DNA of 64,000 bases from Bdellovibrionales bacterium (GTDB lineage: Bacteria > Bdellovibrionota > Bdellovibrionia > Bdellovibrionales > Bdellovibrionaceae): contig JADJOV010000026.1 of NCBI GenBank assembly GCA_016713585.1, positions 1 to 64,000 of the forward strand, given 5' to 3'. The notes beneath the pieces were generated by a model. It saw only the letters and a list, made by a program, of their open reading frames with translations, searched no databases and was not told where the DNA came from. This document shows positions 55,551 through 63,239 of the stretch, in pieces. A program made the position numbers and the translations under genes. Position 1 is the stretch's first letter. The number at the start of each line of letters is the position of its first letter.

Positions 55551-56125
55551 TCAGGCCGTACTGAATGTGGCCCTATAATCAAAGCCTGGCACATGAAAAC
55601 TCAGCAAGTTTCGACCCCATGGTGATTGGGCATCATTACGATTTTTCTGCATGTATTTCAGAATATTTTTCCAATCTCGTCCCCAGGCAACAATTCGTGT
55701 ATAAGGACGTGCGAGCCAAAACTGAAAATGATTTTCCATTTTATCTTTGCCCGATTGAGTGGCTCGCCCGACTCCTCGATTTCGCTGTCCCACATGGCGC
55801 GCAATCAATGCTGTGATCGTGCGAATGAACTTTCGATAGAGGAGAGTTTCGTCAATACAACAACCAGATGCAAATGGTTGCCCACATTGACTAGCTCATA
55901 AATTTTCACCCCACATTTTTTAGCCCAAGCTCGGATGGTTCTATCAACAAAGTCGGCATGTTGTAGCAAGGAGCTTGGGCCTATGGCCCACTCGGACTTG
56001 AGAACAATATGCACGGGCTCTTTAGTTGAAAGAGGCCTTGCTTCTTTTGGATGACTGCGCAAAAGGCAACCTCCAAAAAACCTCTGACGTTTTTCAATAA
56101 AAGAAAGCTGTGTTGGCTTGCTCAC
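55551..56125 (-). pseudogene. RAYT/IS200-like Y1 transposase (one frameshift)
   Basis: N-terminal frame: KEPVHIVLKSEWAIGPSSLL, HADFVDRTIRAWAKKCGVKI, YELVNVGNHLHLVVV, where HLH is the HUH metal motif. It slips near 55855 and the other frame continues LLYRKFIRTITALIARHVGQ, then HFQFWLARPYTRIVAWGRDW and KNILKYMQKNRNDAQ. About 190 residues repaired. These domesticated single-strand transposases move or maintain REP-type palindromes; no REP array is seen beside it. Immediately precedes a DDE transposase remnant on the other strand. Confidence 0.72.
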
Positions 56126-56186
56126 ATTCCCTCATCATGTTCAAGTAGCGATATCATTTTTTAATCGATTCAAGGATTTTTGCAAC

Positions 56187-57400
56187 ATGAAAATACTAAA
56201 ATTTACCTCTCAACTTTTACCGAATTGGCTGTCTGAGTTGGATCAGGTCCCCGATGGTCGCCTGCAAAGTCGCTGCAAATGCAGCATGAAAGAGACCCTC
56301 TTCTCTGGGATAATGATGTTTTTGCTTCGTTATCGCTCGCTGCGCTCTTTCACCCTGGAACATCGTGGCAATGAGCTCTCCTTGGACAATTTCAGCTGTT
56401 TCATCAGTCTATCAGACATTCCTGACGAAGACAGTTTCCGATACATTCTTGAACCAGTGACAACGGACTCAGTGAATTTGATTCTAAAAAAGATTCACCA
56501 AAGATTGGAGCGGCAGAAAATACTTGATGCCGAGAAGTTTTTGGCTCACTGGATCTTCTTTCACTTGACGGAACGGGTCAGCTCTCAAGTTGCAAAGTCA
56601 ATTGTGAATTTTGTTTGACCAGAAACTCGAGTGATGGTCGGACTCATTTCATGCATGGCCAACTCCTTGCTTCCTTGACAAACCAGAGCGGAAAATACTC
56701 AATGCCTCTGCAATTTGAGCCGATTCAGAAAGACAGCACTCAGACTCAATACTCCAAGAATGACTGTGAACTCAATGCTGCAAAAGACTCTTGCAAAAAC
56801 TTCGTACTGAATTTCCAAAACGCAATTTTTGCATTCTAGCCGACAATTTATTGGCTGTTGATCCAATTTTGTCTGTCATCGAAAGTTTTTCGTGGAAATA
56901 CATCGTAACTGCCAAGTCAGATCGCAACAAAGAAGTTTTTTTTATGTTTGAATACCTTTGGGAGCAAAAGCAACAATTAGAAAGGCTCGACTCAAAGGGA
57001 CATCTGCACCGATACGAATGGACTCAGAATCTTCCTCTCAAACAATATTCTAAAACTGAAAAACAAGTACTAACAAATCTTGTCGTTTACCAGGAGCTTA
57101 GCCTGGAAGGCGAGATTCTTTATCAAAGCTCCTGGGTTACAAATCTTCCTGTCGACAAATGGAATGTCACATTGTTGGTTTCAGCAGCTAGAGCCCGCTT
57201 TGGGATTGAAACAGAAATTTCAACGAACAAAAAAATCTTGGATTTCATATAGAGCACAATTTCGGACACTCTGGAAATCTTCCCAATGTCTTTTTGGTCT
57301 TGCACAAATCGCACAATTATTTTCCATTCTATTTAAGCATTGGAAATTGGGGGCCATTGACATTAAGAGAGTCGGGAGCTGTCGAAGATATTTTGAAAAA
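56187..57400 (+). pseudogene. DDE transposase (ISNCY-like), several frameshifts
   Basis: From the ATG at 56187: LLPNWLSELDQVPDGRLQSR, LSLDNFSCFISLSDIPDEDS FRYIL, then breaks near 56615 and 56785, FPKRNFCILADNLLAVDPIL SVIESFSWKYIVTAKSDRN (catalytic Asp region), and after a break near 57210 NFNEQKNLGFHIEHNFGHSG with the NLEHNFGHG motif typical of this transposase group. Ends near 57400 where phage-fibre-like coding sequence begins. It appears to have replaced the 5' part of that gene. Confidence 0.65.
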
Positions 57401-57420
57401 CTCGCGGTCGTTGTAGCTGG

Positions 57421-58509
57421 CCGTTTTCTGCCGGTTCTCAAATCTCGTCCGTCGCCAATGAGAATTGGTCTGCCTCCGCTCGAGGCACTAGCCTTCATTT
57501 TAGAGTTGGCACCGCCGGAGCTGCAGGATCAACCCATGTGGCGACTATGAACTCAAGCGGAGTAGCCATATTTGGCGCAACCCCGTCATCGAGATTGCGC
57601 ATCGGAGGAACCAGATCCGGCACATCCTGGACCACATCTGGGGCATTATTTTGTACTGACCCTGGCACACTGACTGACACCACTGGATCTGGCGCCATTA
57701 ACATCCGTGTTGCCAATTCTTTTGACATACCAACCTTGGCGTCAACCAATGCTGTTTCAATTGCGAACGCTGCGACCCTCTATGTTGCTGGGGCAAATAC
57801 TACTATCACAAATGGCAATGCACTTTATGTTGCTGGTGGCACCTCCTATTTTGGTGGCAACGTCGGCATAGGGACCACCACGCCATTAAGTGCGACTCAC
57901 ATTGAAGGAACAGCAACAGCCAATAACGGCGTCTTGTATGTGAAAGATTTGGGTACCGACGATACGCGTGGACACATCGTGATCGAAGGCAATTCCAGCG
58001 CTACGGCTGCTTGGTCCGGTATCGACATGATGACTTCTCCGTCAAGCGGAACGGCACATAAATGGCGTATGGTTGCACGCAGTGAGACGGCGTCTTCTCT
58101 TCCAGGCAATCTTACTTTTTGGCAAAATAATGGTTCATGGTTAAATCGAATGACCTTAAATGCTGCAGGAAATGTCGGTTTTGGTGGTGAATCCTCTGCG
58201 CTGAGCAAGGTCGCAGTTAGAGGCAGTTTATCTGTTGGAAGCAGCACTTACTCCGCTGTTGCAGCTCCGACAAATGGCGCTATAATCGAAGGCAACGTCG
58301 GCATTGGCACAACGAGCCCAGGAGCTTCAAGCATTTTGGATATCTCTTCAACCACCAAAGGGCTGGTGCTGCCAAGAATGACGAAGACCCAACGTGATGC
58401 TATTGTGAGTCCAGTTGCAGGTATGGCAATTTATCAAACGGATAATACGCCAGGGCTCAGAGTGTACAACGGGACAAATTGGATGAAATTCACCGAGACT
58501 GCCGACTAA
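57421..58509 (+). pseudogene. Phage-tail-fibre-like repeat protein, 5' truncated
   Basis: Coding sequence in one frame from about 57421 (GSQISSVANENWSASARGTS LHFRVGTAGAAGSTHV) to 58509, about 362 residues. It has GGNVGIGTTTPLSATHIEGT and GNVGIGTTSPGASSILDIS, then TKGLVLPRMTKTQRDAIVSP and GLRVYNGTNWMKF. These are the collar/tail-fibre and surface-fibre repeats that Bdellovibrio genomes carry in several long proteins. The N-terminus is missing at the transposase junction. In predators they are thought to be prey-contact fibres; role inferred. Confidence 0.75.
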
Positions 58510-58565
58510 CAGAATTCAAAAAGATCGCACTTGCAAGTTAGCAAAAATTTCGAAATCATTGCCAG

Positions 58566-58832
58566 GTGAATCTTTTCTTTTTGGGCTTTCTTATTTTCAG
58601 CTCGTGTTTGTCTGCTGTGTCGGCCGAGGTCGAGTCTACAAAACTGAAAGCAAACATCAATTTTGCGTATCCGATTCTTTGCCTGAACCCAGCGGAATGT
58701 CTTTATACTTCTTATCCTCAATACGTGCTGACATCGGTGTCTAGGCGAATGGTCACGGTTTGTCGCTTTTCTGGCCCTGATAATCCTGATGGCGCTTTTC
58801 TTCAAACAAGACCTTGTGATATTTGGGATTGA
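58566..58832 (+). CDS. Small secreted protein, unknown
   Basis: 88 residues from a GTG at 58566 (CCAGGT just before). Signal peptide NLFFLGFLIFSSCLSAVSAE, then ANINFAYPILCLNPAECLYT and CRFSGPDNPDGAFLQTRPCD. Six cysteines in the mature part. It is 56 nt after the fibre-like gene and may be its partner. No family recognised; possibly frameshifted at its end. Confidence 0.4.
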   Translation: MNLFFLGFLIFSSCLSAVSAEVESTKLKANINFAYPILCLNPAECLYTSYPQYVLTSVSRRMVTVCRFSGPDNPDGAFLQTRPCDIWD

Positions 58833-59025
58833 ATTCAGCTTTCCTGGGGTTCCAATCAAACTTCATAGCCAATTGTCCATACCATGTATGTCTATGGCGA
58901 GACTGGTGTCTATTTAGCCCTGGCGGGGCCAAAAATTTGCTCACCCTTTTTTCTGCAAGCAGGGCAAGGTTGACAAGGCTCCAGATACCCCGATATTAAA
59001 GCCTGAAAACGAAGGAGTTGGTTAG

Positions 59026-59991
59026 ATGAAATATGATTCGGAAATTCAAAGCTCTATAGACTATCTCCACTCAAACCGTGCGCTCGAAGCTGTCGATTCA
59101 GACGCCTATTGGCCCAAATGGCATTCGCCTTGGTGGCACATGCTCCTGCTTCACGAGATGGGCGAGACAAAGAGAATTCCGAAGGAAATGATTAGACGGT
59201 ACGTCGCTTCGTTAAATCGCCTACCTCTCAAGATTTTCCCCATTCAACCAGAAGATATGCCTGAGGGAGTTGATCCATACAGGGAAAGCCCTTGCCATTG
59301 CCAGCTTGGCAACGTGTACCAGGTCCTTTCCGCCTGGGGAGTCGACGTAGACAAAGAAGCACCATGGATACGACCTTGGTTTCTTCGTTATCAAATGGCT
59401 GATGGTGGATTGAATTGCGATAACGATGCGTATTTGGTCAAGGATGAATGTCCGAGCTCGATGGTCGGCACAATTTCTGTCTTTGAGGCCGTCTTGCTCC
59501 ATACGCCGAGACCCTGGACACGCGAAGAGAAGCACTTTCTTGATAAGGGTGCTAAATTTCTAATGGATCGAAAACTCATGCTGGGCTCTTCAACAAAACA
59601 CAATGCGAGTGAACGCAAAAGCGCCGAACAATGGACAAAACTTTGTTTCCCAAGATTTTACCTCTACGACGTTCTCCGTGGGCTCAGTGCTCTGGCGTTG
59701 TGGGCCGAGAAAACGAATCAATCTATACCTAAAGAATCAATTTCGGACGCGACAAATTTCCTGAGTCAGTATTTTCCAGACGGCAATGTGAAAATCGGCC
59801 GCCATTCCTTTGAGGGAGTTGGCACACTTCTACCTTCACCTACAGGAGAATGGATTCGCAAGCAGCCAGCAACGTTTTTTCCTTTATTAGAAAGAGTCAG
59901 CGAAATTGGATCGGTCTCTCCGTTTCTTTCCAAGCAGTGGTCAGAAACAAAACAAAGAATACTCTCACACTCAGAGATCGGACCTTTATGA
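59026..59991 (+). CDS. Prenyltransferase/squalene-cyclase-like alpha-barrel protein
   Basis: 321 residues, intact. AAGGAG-like GGAGTTGG precedes the ATG. It has repeated helix-turn elements with aromatic-Gly turns (DAYWPKWHSPWWHMLLLHEM, FLRYQMADGGLNCDNDAY, SSMVGTISVFEAVLLHTP, PRFYLYDVLRGLSALALWAE) like those of terpenoid-cyclase/prenyltransferase toroids. The cyclase DxDD motif is not seen, so a cyclase activity is not supported. Similar stand-alone proteins are annotated only as prenyltransferase-fold. First gene of the right-hand run of small genes. Confidence 0.6.
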   Translation: MKYDSEIQSSIDYLHSNRALEAVDSDAYWPKWHSPWWHMLLLHEMGETKRIPKEMIRRYVASLNRLPLKIFPIQPEDMPEGVDPYRESPCHCQLGNVYQVLSAWGVDVDKEAPWIRPWFLRYQMADGGLNCDNDAYLVKDECPSSMVGTISVFEAVLLHTPRPWTREEKHFLDKGAKFLMDRKLMLGSSTKHNASERKSAEQWTKLCFPRFYLYDVLRGLSALALWAEKTNQSIPKESISDATNFLSQYFPDGNVKIGRHSFEGVGTLLPSPTGEWIRKQPATFFPLLERVSEIGSVSPFLSKQWSETKQRILSHSEIGPL

Positions 59992-60070
59992 TGACCGATC
60001 CAGTGAGAAATAAATTTGAAGTATTTCGAGAATTTGATTGGCGGCGAACAAATGACAAGAAGAGAATCGC

Positions 60071-60298
60071 ATGACTGCCCCAAATGAAAAACTAGAAGAA
60101 CAAGCCAGGCGTTTGGATGAAATCCTTAAAGAACTGGAAATGGCTGTGGCTCACGTCAAAACTGCAGCGGCTCATTTCAGGTCTGGCGAAGTTCCCCGTG
60201 GCTGTGCTCACACGGTTGCGCTTGAAGGTCACATGATCGTAGCAGGTGAATTTCTTAAAGAAATTTCGAAAACTCATCGCCTTGCGGCGAGGCCCTGA
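60071..60298 (+). CDS. Small helical protein, unknown
   Basis: 75 residues: EKLEEQARRLDEILKELEMA, VAHVKTAAAHFRSGEVPRGC, EGHMIVAGEFLKEISKTHRL. Two helices with a conserved-looking C-H pair. Upstream ACAAGAAGAG may serve as ribosome site. The stop is 3 nt before the ATG of the GNAT gene, so the two are likely cotranscribed. Small proteins like this accompany acetyltransferases in some genomes, but no family is assigned. Confidence 0.5.
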   Translation: MTAPNEKLEEQARRLDEILKELEMAVAHVKTAAAHFRSGEVPRGCAHTVALEGHMIVAGEFLKEISKTHRLAARP

Positions 60299-60301
60299 TT
60301 T

Positions 60302-60834
60302 ATGAATTCTCAGAATTTCCAAAGTGATTTGAAGTTTTCTCGACTAGAAATTACGGATGTTCCGACGCCTTTACTCTCTGGTCAGACCGCGACGCAGTTA
60401 AATTCACTCATTGGGCGCTCACACCTGATCTTGAATCCTGCCGAGCAAGAATTGAAAAGGTTGTAGAATTTTACGGAAAGAATCCGAATCACTTCGGCCC
60501 ATTTACGATACGCACAAGTGACGATATTTGTATCGGAATTATAGGGGCAGATGAGCGGGATACAGCTTCGCAGTCTAATGAAGTCTGGTACTTTCTTAAA
60601 CGTAGTCATTGGGGGAAAGGCTACGCGACACAAGCAGCGCGGAAACTCCTTGATCTGATGCGGACATCCAAACGAGCCAAACTTGCGGAAGCAACTGCTG
60701 TCGTTGACAATCCAGCAAGCTGGACGCTTTTGGATCGTCTTGGATTTTTGAAGAAGTTGCGAGATGCAGGCGGATTTCAAAAACACGGACTCACTTGCGA
60801 CCTCTTCAAGTATAGCCTTGAATTGGGGGAATAG
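60302..60834 (+). CDS. RimJ/RimL-type GNAT acetyltransferase (one frameshift)
   Basis: Starts MNSQNFQSDLKFSRLEIT at 60302; near 60362 one base must change to reach the frame DAFTLWSDRDAVKFTHWALT, PDLESCRARIEKVVEFYGKN, DICIGIIGADERDTASQSNE, VWYFLKRSHWGKGYATQAAR (acetyl-CoA loop HWGKGYA) and LDRLGFLKKLRD, ending LFKYSLELGE at 60834. About 177 residues, full length for the family. Substrate unknown; relatives acetylate ribosomal proteins or small amines. Confidence 0.72.
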
Positions 60835-60906
60835 CGTGAGCGGACTTCCATGGGCAAACCTGGGGACCTCGATAGGCCGTGCCAAACAACTGGAACAGGA
60901 GCCCCA

Positions 60907-61260
60907 ATGCTTCGATTGAATCACATTTATTTGAGTGTTGAGGATATGGAACGCGCCATCGCGTTTTGGGAGTCGATCTTTCAGGCAAAGATCGCTGCCC
61001 GAAATAGGGACCGATGGGCAAACTTTGAAGAATGTGGTGTCTATTTGGGCCTCTATAGACCAGCCTATGATGGAGGAAAATATTCCGTCGGCGACAATGT
61101 GACTATCGTTTTAGAAACCGAGGACATAGCGACCGAGCACCAGAGAGTGAAGACTATCACAGAAAAAATTTCAAACCTGTTAAATGCCGGCCCCAACTAC
61201 AGGTATTTCCATTTCCGCGATTCGGAAGGCAATCTCATCGAAGTTGCCCAACAAAAATAA
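60907..61260 (+). CDS. VOC-family (glyoxalase-fold) protein
   Basis: 117 residues from the ATG at 60907. MLRLNHIYLSVEDMERAIAF has the His metal ligand, WANFEECGVYLGLYRP and TIVLETEDIATEHQRVKTIT follow, and YRYFHFRDSEGNLIEVAQQK ends with the conserved DPxGNxxE-type ligand. VOC proteins range from dioxygenases to antibiotic-binding proteins; no finer call. An IS91 fragment follows within 5 nt of the stop. Confidence 0.8.
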   Translation: MLRLNHIYLSVEDMERAIAFWESIFQAKIAARNRDRWANFEECGVYLGLYRPAYDGGKYSVGDNVTIVLETEDIATEHQRVKTITEKISNLLNAGPNYRYFHFRDSEGNLIEVAQQK

Positions 61261-61264
61261 GAAC

Positions 61265-61465
61265 GGATCAACAAAGAAAAAGCGCATCACCTGGGCCTAG
61301 CTGCTCAAGCGAGTCTTCAAAATGGACATGGAAACCTGCAATGTTTGCGGCGTAAAAATGGCAGTCACTTCCGCAATCACTGATCCCGAGGTCATCCAAA
61401 AAATACTCGAACATCTGAAACTTCCCACAAGATCACCAAAAAACCACCCAAACCGAGGATTTCCA
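61265..61465 (+). pseudogene. IS91-family transposase C-terminal fragment
   Basis: Reads TKKKRITWA, an in-frame TAG, LLKRVFKMDMETCNVCGVKM, AVTSAITDPEVIQKILEHLK, LPTRSPKNHPNRG. About 92 percent identical by eye to 35625-35825. One Cys-Gly-Gly has become Cys-Gly-Val. It lies between a VOC gene and a truncated peptidase, and may mark the recombination that truncated the latter. Confidence 0.75.
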
Positions 61466-61468
61466 ATT

Positions 61469-61948
61469 TTAAATCTCCTTCAATTTCTGTAGGAAATAAG
61501 TAAACTGAAGCCCGTACCACTTTGCCAACTGGGAATTGTTTGCCGATCCGCCGTGGCCACCTTCTGTGTTTTCATAATAGAAAAATGGATGGCCATATGC
61601 TTCCATTTTCGCAGCCATACGACGGGCATGACCTGGGTGCACGCGATCATCGGCAGTTGAAGTCATAAAGAAAACTTCTGGATATTTGCCGTCGAGTTTA
61701 AGGACATTATATGGCGAGTAGCCCGCTAGGATAGGTCGCATTTTTGGGTCATCTGGATCGCCATATTCGCCCACCCAGCTCGCGCCCGCTAGCAGTTTAT
61801 GATAGCGAAGCATATCGAGCAGTGGAACTTGGATAGCAATGGCATTGTCCTCAACCGAAGCAAAAAAATGGGCTCTGTTATCTGAAACCCTGCCCAGTGT
61901 CGTCGATTGGATCGATTTCAAAAAAACTCCAAATTTGGATGTTTTCAA
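61469..61948 (-). pseudogene. S9 prolyl oligopeptidase C-terminal fragment
   Basis: About 135 residues are recognisable: QVPLLDMLRYHKLLAGASWV, GEYGDPDDPKMRPILAGYSP, VFFMTSTADDRVHPGHARRM (catalytic Asp) and YYENTEGGHGG (catalytic His). The GGSxGG nucleophile segment that should directly precede VPLLDM is absent and replaced by unrelated residues (RAHFFASVEDNAIAI). The propeller domain is also missing, so the enzyme is inactive. The 3' end abuts IS91 DNA. Confidence 0.8.
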
Positions 61949-62028
61949 GAAATGTCCAATTGGACTTTAGTTGACTTTATAGCTTCCCTATTGTAATTCT
62001 ACCGACAACTTTTAAGGACACACTGCAA

Positions 62029-62484
62029 ATGAAAATGGGTCTATTGGCGTTTATTATGCTACTTTCTTCTGAAAATTTTGCAGAGGCGACAAGGAATACT
62101 TTTATGAAAAGTACTGGAAAGAACATTGGCTCTTATTTTGAAATTCCGGTTACTAACTTGGAAAGAGCCATGAAGTTTTATTCATCAGTATTTGGGTGTG
62201 ACTTTTCGAAAGAAAATATCCACGGCAACGAAATGGCTTTATTCCCATTCAATGGAAAAAACTCCGGGATAACAGGAGCTTTGGCAAAAGGAAAGACTTA
62301 TAAGCCTTCTGCTTCGGGTACTCTGATATATCTCGCCACTGAGGATATAGAAAAGACTCTGGAAAAAGTAAAATCTCAAGGTGGAGAAATCTTGTTTCCC
62401 AAAACTGCTGCAGGCGAATATGGGTTTGTAGCAGAGTTTGAAGATGTTGAAGGTAACCGTATCGCTTTGTTTGATAGCAACTAA
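62029..62484 (+). CDS. VOC-family protein with possible signal peptide
   Basis: 151 residues from the ATG at 62029, which has AAGGA 10 nt before it. The first 20 residues (GLLAFIMLLSSENFAEA) look like a signal peptide, unusual for this fold. An internal ATG at 62104 would give the cytosolic form MKSTGKNIGSYFEIPVTNLE. The rest is standard: RAMKFYSSVFGCDFS, MALFPFNGKNSGITGALAKG, TLIYLATEDIEKTLEKVKSQ, FVAEFEDVEGNRIALFDSN. Confidence 0.8.
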   Translation: MKMGLLAFIMLLSSENFAEATRNTFMKSTGKNIGSYFEIPVTNLERAMKFYSSVFGCDFSKENIHGNEMALFPFNGKNSGITGALAKGKTYKPSASGTLIYLATEDIEKTLEKVKSQGGEILFPKTAAGEYGFVAEFEDVEGNRIALFDSN

Positions 62485-62531
62485 AGCAGATTGTCGGATC
62501 ACTTTTTGTAGAACGATCACTTTTGCTATTG

Positions 62532-62654
62532 TGCCAGACCCTTTACCAGATGCGAAGAATTTGGATTTGAGGAAGTTAGAGTCTTCAAAGAGTACGCAAT
62601 TAAGAGCGGTAAATACATTAGTTCCATCTGGATGCAGAAGAGGCTAAGTCAATG
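62532..62654 (+). pseudogene. GNAT acetyltransferase, C-terminal fragment
   Basis: Reads CEEFGFEEVRVFKEYAIKSG then KYISSIWMQKRLSQ, the YxxxGFxxxGxxxxYxxxxGxYxDxxxMxxxL ending of GNAT enzymes. The N-terminal three quarters are missing. Its TGA overlaps the ATG of the next GNAT gene (ATGA), which suggests the pair was once translationally coupled. Confidence 0.6.
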
Positions 62655-63116
62655 ACTAAAACATTTGAGTCACCAATTCAAATTGACGAAATGAAGGACT
62701 CTGATCTCTCTGAAGTGGGTGAACTTGCAGGACAGCTTGGCTATCCTTCAAGTCATGAGGACCTGGTTCGACGATATCATGTACTTCGCACGACCCCAGC
62801 ACACCAGCTATTTGTAGCACGGTATAATAGCAAAGTTGTGGGCTGGGTGCATGTTGGACAAGAGATGTCCTCTCTTTTGACTGATGAGCGTGCGGATATT
62901 GGCGCACTTGTTGTTGATTCGAAGTTTAGAAGCCTGGGAATTGGCTCTCTTCTCATGAAGGCCGCCGAGTTTTGGGCTGAAAATAGAAAGCTCAAGCGGA
63001 TGCGAGTCAGATCGAATACAAAACGAGAAAACGCACATCATTTCTATCAACGTCAGGGTTATGAAAAAATCAAATCCTGGCATCTTTTCACGAAGAATCT
63101 CGAGGACTCCAGATGA
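62652..63116 (+). CDS. GNAT N-acetyltransferase
   Basis: 154 residues, intact. IQIDEMKDSDLSEVGELAGQ, HQLFVARYNSKVVGWVHVG, ADIGALVVDSKFRSLGIGSL LMKAAEFW (acetyl-CoA loop RSLGIG) and RVRSNTKRENAHHFYQRQGY with EKIKSWHLFTKNL. Typical small single-domain GNAT of the kind that acetylates amines or antibiotics. Starts inside the stop of the preceding GNAT fragment. Confidence 0.85.
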   Translation: MTKTFESPIQIDEMKDSDLSEVGELAGQLGYPSSHEDLVRRYHVLRTTPAHQLFVARYNSKVVGWVHVGQEMSSLLTDERADIGALVVDSKFRSLGIGSLLMKAAEFWAENRKLKRMRVRSNTKRENAHHFYQRQGYEKIKSWHLFTKNLEDSR

Positions 63117-63205
63117 GTACCTCAAAATCGGTTCAAGATCGATGTTACTGTGGAACAATTCAATATGAACTATCAATTCAGGTTCCTCACTGGCGAAAGA
63201 CGATA
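63113..63205 (+). pseudogene. Possible GFA/CENP-V-type fragment
   Basis: The frame from the ATG at 63113 reads SVQDRCYCGTIQYELSIQVP. A CxCGxxxYxL start is characteristic of glutathione-dependent formaldehyde-activating (GFA) proteins, but nothing further down fits. It overlaps the GNAT stop by 4 nt. Low-confidence remnant. Confidence 0.3.
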
Positions 63206-63239
63206 TACCAGATTACCGCGAAAAATCTCAGGAGCAAAT

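Noticed and set aside
60382..60924. 180-codon minus-strand frame
   Set aside because: Antisense to the GNAT gene, whose frame has acetyl-CoA motifs.
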